Shown here: positions 8,319 to 18,216 of the stretch, piece by piece
Position numbering within the stretch: position 1 is the stretch's first letter
How the letters are laid out: each line of letters begins with the position of its first letter
Assembly (NCBI RefSeq): GCF_006829085.1
Contig: NZ_BJTC01000005.1
Span: forward strand, 290,258 to 344,624
Direction: 5' to 3'
DNA length: 54,367 nucleotides
Source: Chryseobacterium sp. ON_d1
Lineage (GTDB): Bacteria > Bacteroidota > Bacteroidia > Flavobacteriales > Weeksellaceae
Notes under the pieces: generated by a model
Seen by the model: the letters and a program-made list of their open reading frames with translations, nothing else
Database searches by the model: none
What the model was told of the DNA's origin: nothing
Position numbers and translations under genes: made by a program

Positions 8319-9953
8319 TTACACTTTCTTTGTTTTCTTTTTGAACCATTCAATCAGATAATAAAACAATAAAAATCCTAGTGCAAATATGGAAAACCTT
8401 GAAAGAAGGTCTCCTGCCCGGGTATAAAATGTCATGGTGTCATACAGGTTCACTTTTGCAAACAGAGCGGTTTGATCACCATAGAACGTATCAGCGGTTA
8501 CTTCTCCTTTAGCATTGATATGTGCAGAAATGCCACTGTTGGCAGCACGGGCAATTTCTCTTCTGGTTTCAATAGCCCTTAATTTAGCATAGGATAAAAG
8601 CTGTTTGTGTCCCTCTGTAACACCCCACCAGGAATCATTGGTCATAATACCTAAGAAATTGGCTCCTTTTTTTACATAGTCTGTTACAAACTCTCCATAA
8701 ATACTCTCATAGCAAATAATAGGAGCCAGTTTTCCTTTGTTATAAGGATTTGAAAAAGCAACTCTGTCCTTATCAGTTCCTAAAGAGGCTACAGTGCCAC
8801 CCAGGTTCAGCATGGCATCTCCTAACAGTGGTTTTAAAACATTCATATAAGGAAATATTTCAACTCCTGGAACCAGTTTCCCTTTATGGTAAGCCTGTAC
8901 TTTCTGACCGGGAACCAGTTGAATGGCTGTATTATAACTGCTTACCCAGACACCACTGTTGATCTGATATGCTTCTTTAGGCAAGTCTGCAGGATTATAA
9001 TAAAAACGGTGTGACGAAATTCCTGTTGCAAAAACAGATCCCGGATGATTGGATAGAAACCCTTTGATGTTGTTCAGCAGTACACTCTTTTCAAAAGCTG
9101 TTTCAGAAATAGACCCTCTTCCCGGAAGAGCTGTTTCCGGTGCGATATAATAATCAATTTTACCGGTTGAGTTTTTTTCAGCAAGTGCTAATAAATCCTG
9201 TTCTATTGTTAAACTGTCTTTCGAATATTTTTCCGCATAAGGATCCAGGTCAGGCTGCAGCATCAGAACATTGACCTGGCCGGTTGGCTTGTCGTCAAAA
9301 GTATTGTATTTAACGACTGAGATAATCATTGGCAGAACAATTAAAGCTCCAACAATAGCTGAGTTTTTAATCAGTTCTTTTCTCTTTCTTCCGGCCTCCC
9401 AGGTTCTTACCGTATAAAAAATCAGCACATTAATCAGCAGTATCCAGAAACTGCCACCGGTTGCTCCTAAAGTATCATACCACTGGATCAGCTTTGGATA
9501 ATCTGCAAATACATTTCCCAGATTCAGCCATGGCCACGTTAATTCCCATCCTAAATGAAATTTTTCAAAACTCATCCAGATGGCAATCAGAAATCCTAAT
9601 CCCCAATATGTTCCCTGTGCATTTTTGTACCAGTGATAACATTGAAACACCAAAGAATATAAAAGAGAATTTACCAGTACCGGAAATAAAACTGCCATCA
9701 GGGAGTGGCTTCCATCAGGGTTCTTTGAACCATACAGCCATCCTGTAGTGACAACATTCCAGATCACGAAACATAAGTAAGATAATCCGAAGACCGCCCA
9801 GCTTTTTCTTTTATAATCTGAAAATTTTGAAATTCCGTGCTCCATCATCAAAAGAGGAACAAGCGCAAAAAATATAAAAAACGGGACTCCGTAAGTTGGC
9901 CATGAAACCGACAGCAGCATTGCTGAAATAAGAGTAAGCAGAACGTATTTCAT
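8319..9953 (-). CDS. lnt: Apolipoprotein N-acyltransferase
   Basis: A protein of 544 residues. It adds the third acyl chain to the N-terminal cysteine of lipoproteins at the periplasmic face of the inner membrane. The N-terminal half has about six transmembrane segments (to residue about 215), and a last helix lies near 515-535. The nitrilase-type domain between them carries the triad E273 (APETALPG), K357 (YHKGKLVPG) and C414 (ICYESIYG). WPWLNLGN is a conserved membrane-domain motif. The start is divergent from the VanZ gene. A TAAATTTG box on the minus strand at 9971-9978 is a possible -7 element. Confidence 0.95.
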   Translation of the reverse strand: MKYVLLTLISAMLLSVSWPTYGVPFFIFFALVPLLMMEHGISKFSDYKRKSWAVFGLSYLCFVIWNVVTTGWLYGSKNPDGSHSLMAVLFPVLVNSLLYSLVFQCYHWYKNAQGTYWGLGFLIAIWMSFEKFHLGWELTWPWLNLGNVFADYPKLIQWYDTLGATGGSFWILLINVLIFYTVRTWEAGRKRKELIKNSAIVGALIVLPMIISVVKYNTFDDKPTGQVNVLMLQPDLDPYAEKYSKDSLTIEQDLLALAEKNSTGKIDYYIAPETALPGRGSISETAFEKSVLLNNIKGFLSNHPGSVFATGISSHRFYYNPADLPKEAYQINSGVWVSSYNTAIQLVPGQKVQAYHKGKLVPGVEIFPYMNVLKPLLGDAMLNLGGTVASLGTDKDRVAFSNPYNKGKLAPIICYESIYGEFVTDYVKKGANFLGIMTNDSWWGVTEGHKQLLSYAKLRAIETRREIARAANSGISAHINAKGEVTADTFYGDQTALFAKVNLYDTMTFYTRAGDLLSRFSIFALGFLLFYYLIEWFKKKTKKV

Positions 9954-10009
9954 TAAATTATTTTAATACACAAATTTAATGTTTTTGAAAAGAATATATT
10001 AGCAGTTCA

Positions 10010-10423
10010 ATGTTAAAGAAAATATATAAAATTATTATTATCCCATATACTCTGTTTTTGCTCTATCTGATGTTTTTAGGGATGGGCAGATTTCAGTATG
10101 AGGATAATCTTATTACTGTAGAACCTGTTTTCTCAACGATAAAATTTATCCGGGGACCAAATAAGACCATAGATATTATCAAGATTGTTTTGGGCAATAT
10201 TATCATGTTTATCCCTTTTGGATTTCTGGGCTGGATCATTCCCGGACTGAAAAAACTGAAACCCCTGATTTTTGGTTTTATCTCATGTATTGTTATTGTT
10301 GAAGCACTTCAATATTTTACAAGAATGGGTATATTTGAGGTAGACGATATCATCCTGAATACTTTTGGGGTGTATCTGGGATGGGTATTGTTCAGAATGA
10401 TTGAAAGAAGATTTAACGGTTAA
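10010..10423 (+). CDS. VanZ family membrane protein
   Basis: A protein of 137 residues with four predicted membrane segments (about 8-24, 58-78, 83-101 and 112-130). The family's conserved NIIMFIPFGFLG and the D-rich DDIILNTFGVYLGW stretch are present. VanZ proteins are small membrane proteins; in enterococci one gives low teicoplanin resistance, but most have no known role. The last 11 bp overlap the 3' end of proC on the opposite strand. It is divergent from lnt. Confidence 0.85.
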   Translation: MLKKIYKIIIIPYTLFLLYLMFLGMGRFQYEDNLITVEPVFSTIKFIRGPNKTIDIIKIVLGNIIMFIPFGFLGWIIPGLKKLKPLIFGFISCIVIVEALQYFTRMGIFEVDDIILNTFGVYLGWVLFRMIERRFNG

Positions 10424-11216
10424 GTTCTTTCGCGCGTTTTTCAGCATTTAGAATTCCCTGTTTCAGAATTTCTTTAAAACTGTTTTCTTCAAATGTTTTT
10501 AAGGCAGCTTCCGTAGTTCCGCCCTTAGATGCGACATCTTTAATCAGTTCCTCAAGATTCTTTTCTGAATTATTGATCAGGTGATAAGCGCCCAGCATTG
10601 TCTGCTTTACAAAAAGTTTAGAAAGATTTTCTTCGATTCCCATTTCAATACCTGCTTTAATCATTGCATCAATAATGTAATAAAAATAAGCCGGGCCACT
10701 TCCTGAAAGTGCTGTTACACCATCAAGGAGCTCTTCCTCTTCCAGGTAAACCGATCTTCCGGTACTGTTCAGCAATCTTTCAATATTGATTAACTGGCTG
10801 AAAGAAATTCCGTTGGCTGCAGTATATCCGGTGATTCCCATTCCCAGAAGGGTAGGAGAATTGGGCATTGCTCTTACGACAAGCGGATGATTCAGTAATT
10901 TTTGAATTTTTTCAATATTGATTCCGGCCATGATGGATAAAACCATCTGGTTTTCTTTTAAAGTAAATTGGATGTTTTGAGCTACTGTTTGAAAATCCTG
11001 AGGTTTTACAGCAATGATGATCAAATCTGCATCAATGTCTTTCACTTCTTCAAAAGTGGAGATTTTAGATTTGGGGAATTCTTCAGCTATTTTGGTGATT
11101 TTCTCCTGATTTCTGATAATCAGATGAAGGTGTTCAGGCTTGATCAGTTCATATTTCAAAAATGATTTTGAAAAAGAAAGTCCCATATTTCCGGCTCCAA
11201 GAATAGCTATTTTCAT
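10413..11216 (-). CDS. proC: Pyrroline-5-carboxylate reductase
   Basis: A protein of 267 residues, the usual length. It reduces pyrroline-5-carboxylate to proline with NAD(P)H. The Rossmann motif is at the start (AILGAGNMGLSF). IIAVKPQDF and VVRAMPNSPTLLGMG mark the coenzyme domain. The substrate and dimer domain has the ProC signature LSGSGPAYFYYIIDAMIKAG and the closing VASKGGTTEAAL. No adjacent proA or proB is seen. Its 3' end overlaps the convergent VanZ gene by 11 bp. Confidence 0.96.
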   Translation of the reverse strand: MKIAILGAGNMGLSFSKSFLKYELIKPEHLHLIIRNQEKITKIAEEFPKSKISTFEEVKDIDADLIIIAVKPQDFQTVAQNIQFTLKENQMVLSIMAGINIEKIQKLLNHPLVVRAMPNSPTLLGMGITGYTAANGISFSQLINIERLLNSTGRSVYLEEEELLDGVTALSGSGPAYFYYIIDAMIKAGIEMGIEENLSKLFVKQTMLGAYHLINNSEKNLEELIKDVASKGGTTEAALKTFEENSFKEILKQGILNAEKRAKELNR

Positions 11217-11311
11217 TACGGATTGTAAATTTTTTAGCTAAAATAATGATTTTTCAGAGACTGGGTATGAATTTGATTTTGAATTAAGCTTAGCGTTTAT
11301 CCAACAGGTTA

Positions 11312-11344
11312 TAAAAAAGACTGTATTCATATGAATCAGTCTTT
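11312..11344 (-). terminator. Terminator of the murB operon
   Basis: Read on the minus strand, arms AAAGACTG (from 11344) and CAGTCTTT (to 11316) enclose ATTCATATGAAT and are followed by a T-run. It lies 14 bp after the murB stop, ahead of proC. Confidence 0.8.
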
Positions 11345-11357
11345 GTATATTTTTAGA

Positions 11358-12371
11358 TTAAATAATATTTACTTCCCGTTCAAGCTCTATCCCGAATTTT
11401 TCTTTCACAGAATTAATGATCTCTGTGGAAAAATCAAAAATCTCTTTTCCTGTTGCATTTCCTGTTGCATTGATGATCACCAGAGACTGCAATTTGTGTG
11501 AAGCAACATTTCCGATTTGTTTTCCTTTCCATCCACATTGCTCAATCAGCCATCCGGCAGGAACTTTTACCATATTTTCGTTTGGATAACCCTGAATATT
11601 TTCAAATTTTTGTTTCAGTGCTTCAAACTGAGCCAGAGGAATGGTTGGGTTTTTGAAAAAACTTCCGGCATTCCCGATTTCTTTAGGATCCGGCAGTTTG
11701 CTTTGTCTGATATTGATGACTGCTTGAGAAACATCCTGAATCGTTGGATTTTCAATGCCAAGATTTTCCAGTTCGGATTTGATGGCACCATATTCCGTTT
11801 TGATATGGTGATCTTTTGAAGTCAGTTTAAAAGTTACTTCAAGAATAACATACCTGCCTTTTCCTTCCTGCTTGAAAATAGAATCCCTGTAACCAAATCT
11901 ACACTGTTCAAGATTGAAAGTTTTCAGTTCAAGATCTTCTAAATCCAATACCTCACAGCTGACAAAAATATCTTTAATCTCCGTTCCGTAAGCTCCGATA
12001 TTCTGCATTGGAGAAGTTCCTACATTTCCGGGAATTAAAGAAAGGTTTTCGAGTCCGCCATAATTTTTCTGTAAACAGCACATCACAAATTCATGCCAGT
12101 TTTCACCTGCTTTTGCGGTTACCCATACTTCATTTTCATTAATATACTCTTCAGAGATCCCTTTTAAATTAAGTCTGATAGCAAGGCCATCAAAATTTTT
12201 GGTAAGAAGGATATTACTACCTCCCCCCAGAAACAGAAGCTGAAGAGATTGGGTCTTGGCAAAAATGAGAGCCTCTTTTAATTCATCAATAGTATTGATT
12301 TCAGTAAAATATCGGGCTTTGGCTTCAACACCGAATGTGTTATAAGGTTTTAATGAAAAATTTTCCTGCAT
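11358..12371 (-). CDS. murB: UDP-N-acetylenolpyruvoylglucosamine reductase
   Basis: A protein of 337 residues, close to the type I (E. coli-like) MurB. It reduces UDP-GlcNAc-enolpyruvate to UDP-MurNAc with FAD and NADPH. The start SLKPYNTFGVEAKA, the FAD-binding LFLGGGSNILL and the LSLIPGNVGTSPMQNIGAYG block are all present. GNAGSFFKNP holds the catalytic serine that protonates the intermediate. PAGWLIEQCGWKG is another family mark. It follows a small lipoprotein gene by 3 bp and an aminotransferase gene before that, so the three form one operon ending at a hairpin. Confidence 0.96.
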   Translation of the reverse strand: MQENFSLKPYNTFGVEAKARYFTEINTIDELKEALIFAKTQSLQLLFLGGGSNILLTKNFDGLAIRLNLKGISEEYINENEVWVTAKAGENWHEFVMCCLQKNYGGLENLSLIPGNVGTSPMQNIGAYGTEIKDIFVSCEVLDLEDLELKTFNLEQCRFGYRDSIFKQEGKGRYVILEVTFKLTSKDHHIKTEYGAIKSELENLGIENPTIQDVSQAVINIRQSKLPDPKEIGNAGSFFKNPTIPLAQFEALKQKFENIQGYPNENMVKVPAGWLIEQCGWKGKQIGNVASHKLQSLVIINATGNATGKEIFDFSTEIINSVKEKFGIELEREVNII

Positions 12372-12374
12372 GTT

Positions 12375-12863
12375 TTATTGGTATTCTTTGGGAAGAATCT
12401 TGTCTAATTGTTCTTTAAATTGTTCTAGCTGTTTATAATGTAAAGTATCTGTATAGGCATTCACATAAATATGTGATTTTTTTGGAGTCCGGATCTGGAA
12501 GGTTTCATCAATCCCGTCTACGGACTGTTGGCTGGGAGAACTTTTGATATGATCAAGATCTGTAATATTGACTGATGATATCAGTTTTTTCCAGGTTTCG
12601 GAATTGATGGCGGATGCCCATTCTTTATGGGTTTTACCGGCTGTCATTCCTTTTTCTGCAAAAACAGAATCTTTTGTGGCCTTGATGATCCTGTAGCTTC
12701 CAAGACGGCCTCCGATTTCAGATACGCTGACAAATGTAATCTCGTACGGATTATTATGGGAAACAGATGACTCATGTGTTTTTTTGGAGTCACAGGAAAA
12801 CAATGCCGACAGCAAAAGAATCGAAAACAGGATTTTCAGATAGAGTTTTTTTGTTGTCGGCAT
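12375..12863 (-). CDS. Small lipoprotein, unrecognised
   Basis: A protein of 162 residues. The N-terminus has positive charges, a hydrophobic run and a lipobox (LSALFSC, cysteine at residue 24), so it should be a lipoprotein. The rest has no domain I can name; it is soluble-looking with an even spread of charged residues. It lies between an aminotransferase gene (11 bp) and murB (3 bp), which points to cotranscription but not to a function. Confidence 0.75.
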   Translation of the reverse strand: MPTTKKLYLKILFSILLLSALFSCDSKKTHESSVSHNNPYEITFVSVSEIGGRLGSYRIIKATKDSVFAEKGMTAGKTHKEWASAINSETWKKLISSVNITDLDHIKSSPSQQSVDGIDETFQIRTPKKSHIYVNAYTDTLHYKQLEQFKEQLDKILPKEYQ

Positions 12864-12874
12864 AGAGTATGTTT

Positions 12875-14080
12875 TTACAGGCTGAATTCTTCTCTGTACT
12901 TCTTTAAAGCTTCCTTAAGAATTTCAGCACTTCTTTTTAAATCCTCTTCTTTCAGAACATAGGCAATTCTTACCTGCTTTTTACCTAATTCAGGATTGCT
13001 GTAGAATCCTCCTGCAGGCGCAACCATGATGGTTTCGTTATTAAGAGAATATTTTTCAAGCAGCCACTGGGCAAATTTTTCAGTATCATCTACCGGAAGT
13101 TCTGCAACACAGTAGAAGGCTCCTTTTGGCTTAGGACAGATCACGCCAGGAATAGCATTTAAAAGATCTACCAGTATATTTCTTCTGTGAGTATATTCTT
13201 CTCTTACTGCTCTGATATAAGGACCGTCATTCTGGTGTGCTGCTGTTGCAGCAATCTGTCCCAAAAGAACAGGGCTTAGTCTTGCCTGGGCAAAAAGCAT
13301 AGCCGCATTACGGATCTTATTGGAACGGGTAACCATACATCCGATTCTTACCCCGCACATAGAGTAACGCTTGGATTCTGAGTCAATGATGATACAGTTT
13401 TCAGCAAGTTCAGGGAAATCAAGCATTGAAATCTGCTGTTTCCCGTCATATACATATTCCCTGTATACTTCATCAGAGATGATAACGATGTCATATTTCA
13501 AAGCAATTTCTGCAAGTTTCTGTAGTTCCTCACGGGTATAAAGATATCCGGTAGGGTTTCCAGGGTTACAGATAATGATCGCTCTTGTTTTTTCTGTGAT
13601 TTTTTTCTCGAACTCTTCAACAGGAGGTAAGGCAAAACCTGTGTCAATGGTAGATGGTACAGCGACTACATTCACATCAAATGTACTGGTAAATCCATTG
13701 TAGTTGGCATAGTAAGGTTCAGGAATAATCACTTCATCACCTTCGTCACATAAAGTGGAAATCGCAAAGTTAAGAGCTTCAGAACCTCCGTTAGTAACAA
13801 TGAAGTTATCGGGAGTAAGATCTGAGAAGCCTAATGAATGATAATATTCAGTAAGGGCTTTTCTGTATTCGATATTACCTTCAGAAAGCGCATATTCCAA
13901 TACTTTTAAATCGATATTCTTTAAAGCATTTAAAGCTGTTTCCGGAGTTTCAATATCAGGCTGTCCGATATTAAGGTGATATACTTTTATTCCTTTCTGT
14001 TTTGCTTGTAAAGCAAAGGGAACCAGTTTTCTTACCGGCGATGGCGGCATATGCAGTGCTCTGTTTGAAATATTCGGCAT
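12875..14080 (-). CDS. Pyridoxal-phosphate-dependent class I aminotransferase
   Basis: A protein of 401 residues of the aspartate aminotransferase family, fold type I. Visible marks are YHLNIGQPDIETP near the start, the substrate-binding NPGNPTGYLYT, ISDEVYREYVYDG (aspartate and tyrosine that hold the cofactor) and the PLP lysine K237 in SESKRYSMCGVRIG. The C-terminal KGAFYCVAELP is typical. The exact amino acid substrate cannot be read from sequence; AspC-like or related use is likely. It heads the operon with the lipoprotein and murB genes. A minus-strand TATTTTTG box at 14101-14108 is a possible -7 element. Confidence 0.9.
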   Translation of the reverse strand: MPNISNRALHMPPSPVRKLVPFALQAKQKGIKVYHLNIGQPDIETPETALNALKNIDLKVLEYALSEGNIEYRKALTEYYHSLGFSDLTPDNFIVTNGGSEALNFAISTLCDEGDEVIIPEPYYANYNGFTSTFDVNVVAVPSTIDTGFALPPVEEFEKKITEKTRAIIICNPGNPTGYLYTREELQKLAEIALKYDIVIISDEVYREYVYDGKQQISMLDFPELAENCIIIDSESKRYSMCGVRIGCMVTRSNKIRNAAMLFAQARLSPVLLGQIAATAAHQNDGPYIRAVREEYTHRRNILVDLLNAIPGVICPKPKGAFYCVAELPVDDTEKFAQWLLEKYSLNNETIMVAPAGGFYSNPELGKKQVRIAYVLKEEDLKRSAEILKEALKKYREEFSL

Positions 14081-14305
14081 TGTTCAAAAAATTTGTATGA
14101 CAAAAATAGGATTTAATTTCTCAATAATAAAATTATGAGCCAATAAGAAAGATGTTTAATGAACTTTACATTCTCTTTAAAATTCACCTATTTAAGGGGT
14201 TTTAATATTGATTTTTCATGTATTTAAAATAAATGTTATGATTTTGTTAAAAATAATATTTTTGTATTGTTATTTTTCCTTAATTTCGCCATAAATGTGA
14301 TTAAA

Positions 14306-16876
14306 ATGGTAATAAATTTATTTTCTAGAGTGATACCTGCTATTGCTCTATTTTCTGCCTCTGCAATGATGGCTCAGAATTTTCAAACAATGCCGGTTTC
14401 CTCAGGCTATACCGCAGATGTAATTGCAAACGGAGTAGGCTCCTCGTCAGTTTCTACAAATAATGATGTAGATGGAGTTTCTTATGCTTTTGTTTCAAAA
14501 GATTTTCAATTAACTTCCACGAGCACACCGCTTTCCTATGGTTTGCCGGTAGATGGAATTATTAATTCTGTCGTTGCGGGAACTCCGGGGCTTAGCTATG
14601 TCTTAGGAAACTACAGTGGAAATAACTCTTTAAGGCTGGCCGCTGCAAATGACAGTGGAACTCTTACTTTTACAACACCTAAACCTGCTTTTACTCTGTA
14701 TATGCTTTCCACCAGCGGAAGTGGAACCTCTGCAGTAAATGTAACGGTTAATTTTTCTGATGGAAGCACACAGGCATTTTCCAATATAAGCCTTAATGAC
14801 TGGTATGGAGGTGCCAATTTTGCCATACAGGGAATCGGAAGAATTAAAATAACAACAGACGGCCTGGAACCCAACACCACGGATCCGAGACTTTATCAGA
14901 CAGCATTAACAATAGATGCTGCCAATCAGACAAAGTTCGTACAAAGTGTAACGGTAACCAAAGCAAGCGGTTCAGGAATACCGAACATTTTTGCTTTTTC
15001 AGCAGATGTTTATTCGGATTGTGCGCCTCCTGTATTACAGGCGGTTTCCGGAATAACTGCCAATTCCGCTTTAGTTTCGTGGACAGGTAATGCTGCCAGT
15101 TATGATGTATACCACAGTACTTCAAACACAACACCTGCAAGCTCAGTAACACCTACTTATCCGGGGGTAACAGGAACAAGTACAACAATAGGAGGGCTTA
15201 ATTCCAATACTACCTATTATTATTGGGTAAGATCCAACTGTAACACTGCAACAGGTCAAAGTGTATGGTCTTTTGCAGGAACATTTAAGACAGCCTGCTC
15301 TACTTTCACTGTTCCTTATACAGAAAACTTTGATACCACAAGTACAGGTTCCAGCTCAAATACCAATGCTCCAAGCTGCTGGGCATATCTGGAAAGTGCA
15401 TCATTTGCAGGGTATGGCTACGTAACTACGTCAAATAGTTATTCGGCACCCAATGCCTATTATATGACTAATTCAACGGCTACCACGGGCAGTCAGATGT
15501 TGGTTGCGCCTCCAACAGTGAACCTTTCAGACGGCACCAAACGTGTAAGATTCTATGCAAGAGGAGGAGGAAGTAATTATACATTATTGGTAGGTACATT
15601 ATCGAATCCTGCAGACCCTGCGTCTTTTACACAAATTGGTTCTCCTATTGCTTTAACAACTACCCATACACAATATACAGTGAATATTCCTGCAGGATCG
15701 GATCTGCAATTGGCATTTAAGCATGGTTTAGGGGGTACATCCCGTTCTATCTATATCGATAACATTACTGTTCAGAATATTCCTTCTTGCTTTGAGCCCA
15801 CTGCAATTACATCGTCAAATGCAAGTGTGAATTCAGCAACGATTGGATGGACAGCACCTTCTTCAGTTCCTGCAAGCGGGTACGAAGTATATTACAGTAC
15901 AAGCAATACTGCACCTGATGCTTCTACTGTTTTAACAGCTTCAAACTCTGCAACTTCTACCACTACTTCTGCACCGTTAAGCGGACTGCAGCCTGCTACA
16001 ACATATTATGCATGGGTGAGATCTAACTGCAGTGCAACTGATAAGAGTATCTGGAGTGCTACTTCCACATCATTTACAACCCTATGTGTTCCGGTAACTA
16101 CACTGCCTTGGAGCGAAAATTTTGATGCAATGACAACTATTGGTTCTGCGATCATTCCGAATTGCTGGAAACAAACTCCGGGAGGAAGTTCATCTTCATA
16201 TAATTTTACGTCAGCAAATGCTTCCCAGCAGACCTACAATGATCCTAAATCTGCACCAAACTATTTGACAATTTATTATCCATATAGCAATGCTGCATAT
16301 TTATGGACACCTACATTTACATTAACTGCAGGAACATCATATGATTTCTCATTCTACTGGGTAGGAGATGGATATGCAGGCTGGCAAAATGAAGTATTGG
16401 TCAACAATGCACAAACGGCGACCGGAGCAACCAGTTTAACAACATTTATCACACCTGATCAAACAGCCGCCGGAGGAGGTAATAGTACCAATTATACTAA
16501 AGTTACCGTTACATATATTCCTTCATCTACTGGTGATTATTCATTTGGAATTAAAGCTTTCAATACAACAACGGATCCATATTATATGGGATTTGATGAT
16601 TTTTCGCTTACACAGTCTAACTTAAGTACTGCTGAAACATCTGTGAAGAAAAAAGAGGTCAATGTGTACCCTAATCCTTTCAAAGATGTCCTTCACGTTG
16701 CGGACATCAAGAACGTTAAATCTGTAACTGTTACAGATGTAGCAGGAAGAGTGGTGAAAACTATTGATAATCCAACTACAGAACTTCAGTTAGGAGAACT
16801 GAATGCCGGTTTATATTTAGTGACAATGAACTTTAAAGATGGTTCAAGATCAACAGTAAAAGCCATTAAAAAATAA
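14306..16876 (+). CDS. Secreted fibronectin type III protein with T9SS sorting domain
   Basis: The chosen start gives 856 residues. A TATTTTTG -7 box at 14257-14264 would place transcription start near 14271, which rules out an upstream in-frame ATG at 14267. A signal peptide runs to about residue 24 (SASAMMAQ). After an N-terminal domain of about 220 residues there are two fibronectin type III domains (starting near CAPPVLQAV and CFEPTAITS, each with Y.WVRSNC). They alternate with jelly-roll or MAM-like modules that begin with ENFD. The T9SS type A sorting domain is at the end (VNVYPNPFKDVLHV to STVKAIKK). It is likely a cell-surface adhesin or binding protein; the ligand is unknown. Confidence 0.87.
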   Translation: MVINLFSRVIPAIALFSASAMMAQNFQTMPVSSGYTADVIANGVGSSSVSTNNDVDGVSYAFVSKDFQLTSTSTPLSYGLPVDGIINSVVAGTPGLSYVLGNYSGNNSLRLAAANDSGTLTFTTPKPAFTLYMLSTSGSGTSAVNVTVNFSDGSTQAFSNISLNDWYGGANFAIQGIGRIKITTDGLEPNTTDPRLYQTALTIDAANQTKFVQSVTVTKASGSGIPNIFAFSADVYSDCAPPVLQAVSGITANSALVSWTGNAASYDVYHSTSNTTPASSVTPTYPGVTGTSTTIGGLNSNTTYYYWVRSNCNTATGQSVWSFAGTFKTACSTFTVPYTENFDTTSTGSSSNTNAPSCWAYLESASFAGYGYVTTSNSYSAPNAYYMTNSTATTGSQMLVAPPTVNLSDGTKRVRFYARGGGSNYTLLVGTLSNPADPASFTQIGSPIALTTTHTQYTVNIPAGSDLQLAFKHGLGGTSRSIYIDNITVQNIPSCFEPTAITSSNASVNSATIGWTAPSSVPASGYEVYYSTSNTAPDASTVLTASNSATSTTTSAPLSGLQPATTYYAWVRSNCSATDKSIWSATSTSFTTLCVPVTTLPWSENFDAMTTIGSAIIPNCWKQTPGGSSSSYNFTSANASQQTYNDPKSAPNYLTIYYPYSNAAYLWTPTFTLTAGTSYDFSFYWVGDGYAGWQNEVLVNNAQTATGATSLTTFITPDQTAAGGGNSTNYTKVTVTYIPSSTGDYSFGIKAFNTTTDPYYMGFDDFSLTQSNLSTAETSVKKKEVNVYPNPFKDVLHVADIKNVKSVTVTDVAGRVVKTIDNPTTELQLGELNAGLYLVTMNFKDGSRSTVKAIKK

Positions 16877-16902
16877 AATTTTTTGAGTTAATAATTTCTG
16901 TA

Positions 16903-16932
16903 GGCAGTTGCATTCGTGTGGCTGCCTTTTTT
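16903..16932 (+). terminator. Terminator after the fibronectin protein gene
   Basis: GGCAGT (16903-16908) pairs with GCTGCC (16921-16926, one G-U pair) across a 12-nt loop and is followed by six T. It lies 27 bp after the stop. Confidence 0.7.
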
Positions 16933-16992
16933 GTGATGAATTTAAATAATAACTGGAAAAAAAAATATCAAAAATTGTTGATAAAATTATTA

Positions 16993-17000
16993 TACATTTG
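16993..17000 (+). promoter_or_regulatory. -7 promoter box of the exported gene pair
   Basis: TACATTTG is an exact TAnnTTTG match, 21 bp before the ATG at 17021. Because the box covers the GTG at 17000, that codon cannot be the start. The nearest upstream TTG (16975-16977) is only 15 bp away, shorter than usual. Confidence 0.55.
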
Positions 17001-17020
17001 TGCCGAAAACTATAACGTAC

Positions 17021-18205
17021 ATGAATACATTTAAACTACTTTTTTTACTGCCCTTATTGTGTTCCGGATTTTCACAGGCACAGAGAATTGATAAAGAAAT
17101 AATAAGCTTCCAGCTTTTGAAAGAACCGGTATTTCCTACAGAACTTTCCAATAGAAATTATACGATTACGGTAAAATCACCCTATAATATCACGAAAGAT
17201 GATGTTGTAAGATTATCAAAAGAAGATTACCAGAGAAAGGTGGACAATTACCAGACGAATGTTGAAAATGCCAAGTACGAGCATCAGGAAAGATTAAAAG
17301 ACTATGATGCTGAGGTAAAGAAACTGCAGGAAAAGTACAAACTGGAATCTGCAGAATACAATAAATTATCTGCGGTTGAAAAAATTGCAGCAACCAACGG
17401 AGCTCCTGTGCTGAGATTACCTTCAAGACCTATTCTTAATATTCCTCCAATGCCTGTTTATCAGCAGCCTGATCTTAGAGATGCCCTGATTGTGGATAAT
17501 AAGATTCTGGCATCCCAAATAGATGTATCAGGATTTTCAAAAGGGGGAAACTATCTTGATATTGTTATTGAAATGGAGAGAACCAACTTTCAGGACAATC
17601 AGGGAAAAACTTTTGCCAATCAGCCTACGAGAATAATAGCAAAACAAGGTGGAGCTGTAAAACTTGATAAGACCTATTTCTCGGATTTTACTGAAGTAGC
17701 AAGTGTTCCAACGAATGAAATCAACCTGAATGCACAGGAAAAAAGATATCTGCAGAGAATGATGGACCGCACAAGGAACATTATCAATGAAAATTTCGGT
17801 TACCAGACGATCAATTCTACGGTGACATTGTCCACTGTAAAGAATAAAGGAGAATATGATGATCTGGAGAAAGCCTATATCTATGTAACAACCAATCTGA
17901 AAAAACTTCAGGCAAAATCGGATTATGCACCGAATAAAGTCGCCATGGAAAATATGCAGAAAGGAATTGATCTTTGGAAAGCAGTCCTTACAAAAGTGAA
18001 TTACAATGATAAAAAGGCTGTTTACAACCAGAAAATAGGAGAATATCTTTATTTTAACCTGATCAGATTAAACATTGCTTTAGGCAATTATCAGGAAGCC
18101 GAGAAATATTTAAATGAACTGCAGGAACATCTTGTAGATATCAAACTATCCTACGATGCTAATCTTGAGCTGAAAAGATTAGAAGAAAAAATTTATAATA
18201 ACTAA
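17021..18205 (+). CDS. Exported protein with coiled coil and helical-repeat C-terminus, unrecognised
   Basis: A protein of 394 residues from the ATG at 17021. The signal peptide ends near residue 20 (SGFSQAQ). Residues about 55-130 are strongly charged and heptad-like (KEDYQRKVDNYQTNVENAK and following), suggesting a coiled coil. A proline-rich stretch follows (LPSRPILNIPPMPVYQQPD). The C-terminal 110 residues (from KSDYAPNKVA, with ALGNYQEAEKYLNEL) look like tetratricopeptide-type helices. I do not recognise a named family. It is followed after 11 bp by another exported protein gene and shares its promoter, so the two products probably work together in the envelope. Confidence 0.75.
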   Translation: MNTFKLLFLLPLLCSGFSQAQRIDKEIISFQLLKEPVFPTELSNRNYTITVKSPYNITKDDVVRLSKEDYQRKVDNYQTNVENAKYEHQERLKDYDAEVKKLQEKYKLESAEYNKLSAVEKIAATNGAPVLRLPSRPILNIPPMPVYQQPDLRDALIVDNKILASQIDVSGFSKGGNYLDIVIEMERTNFQDNQGKTFANQPTRIIAKQGGAVKLDKTYFSDFTEVASVPTNEINLNAQEKRYLQRMMDRTRNIINENFGYQTINSTVTLSTVKNKGEYDDLEKAYIYVTTNLKKLQAKSDYAPNKVAMENMQKGIDLWKAVLTKVNYNDKKAVYNQKIGEYLYFNLIRLNIALGNYQEAEKYLNELQEHLVDIKLSYDANLELKRLEEKIYNN

Positions 18206-18216
18206 AGAAAAACAAT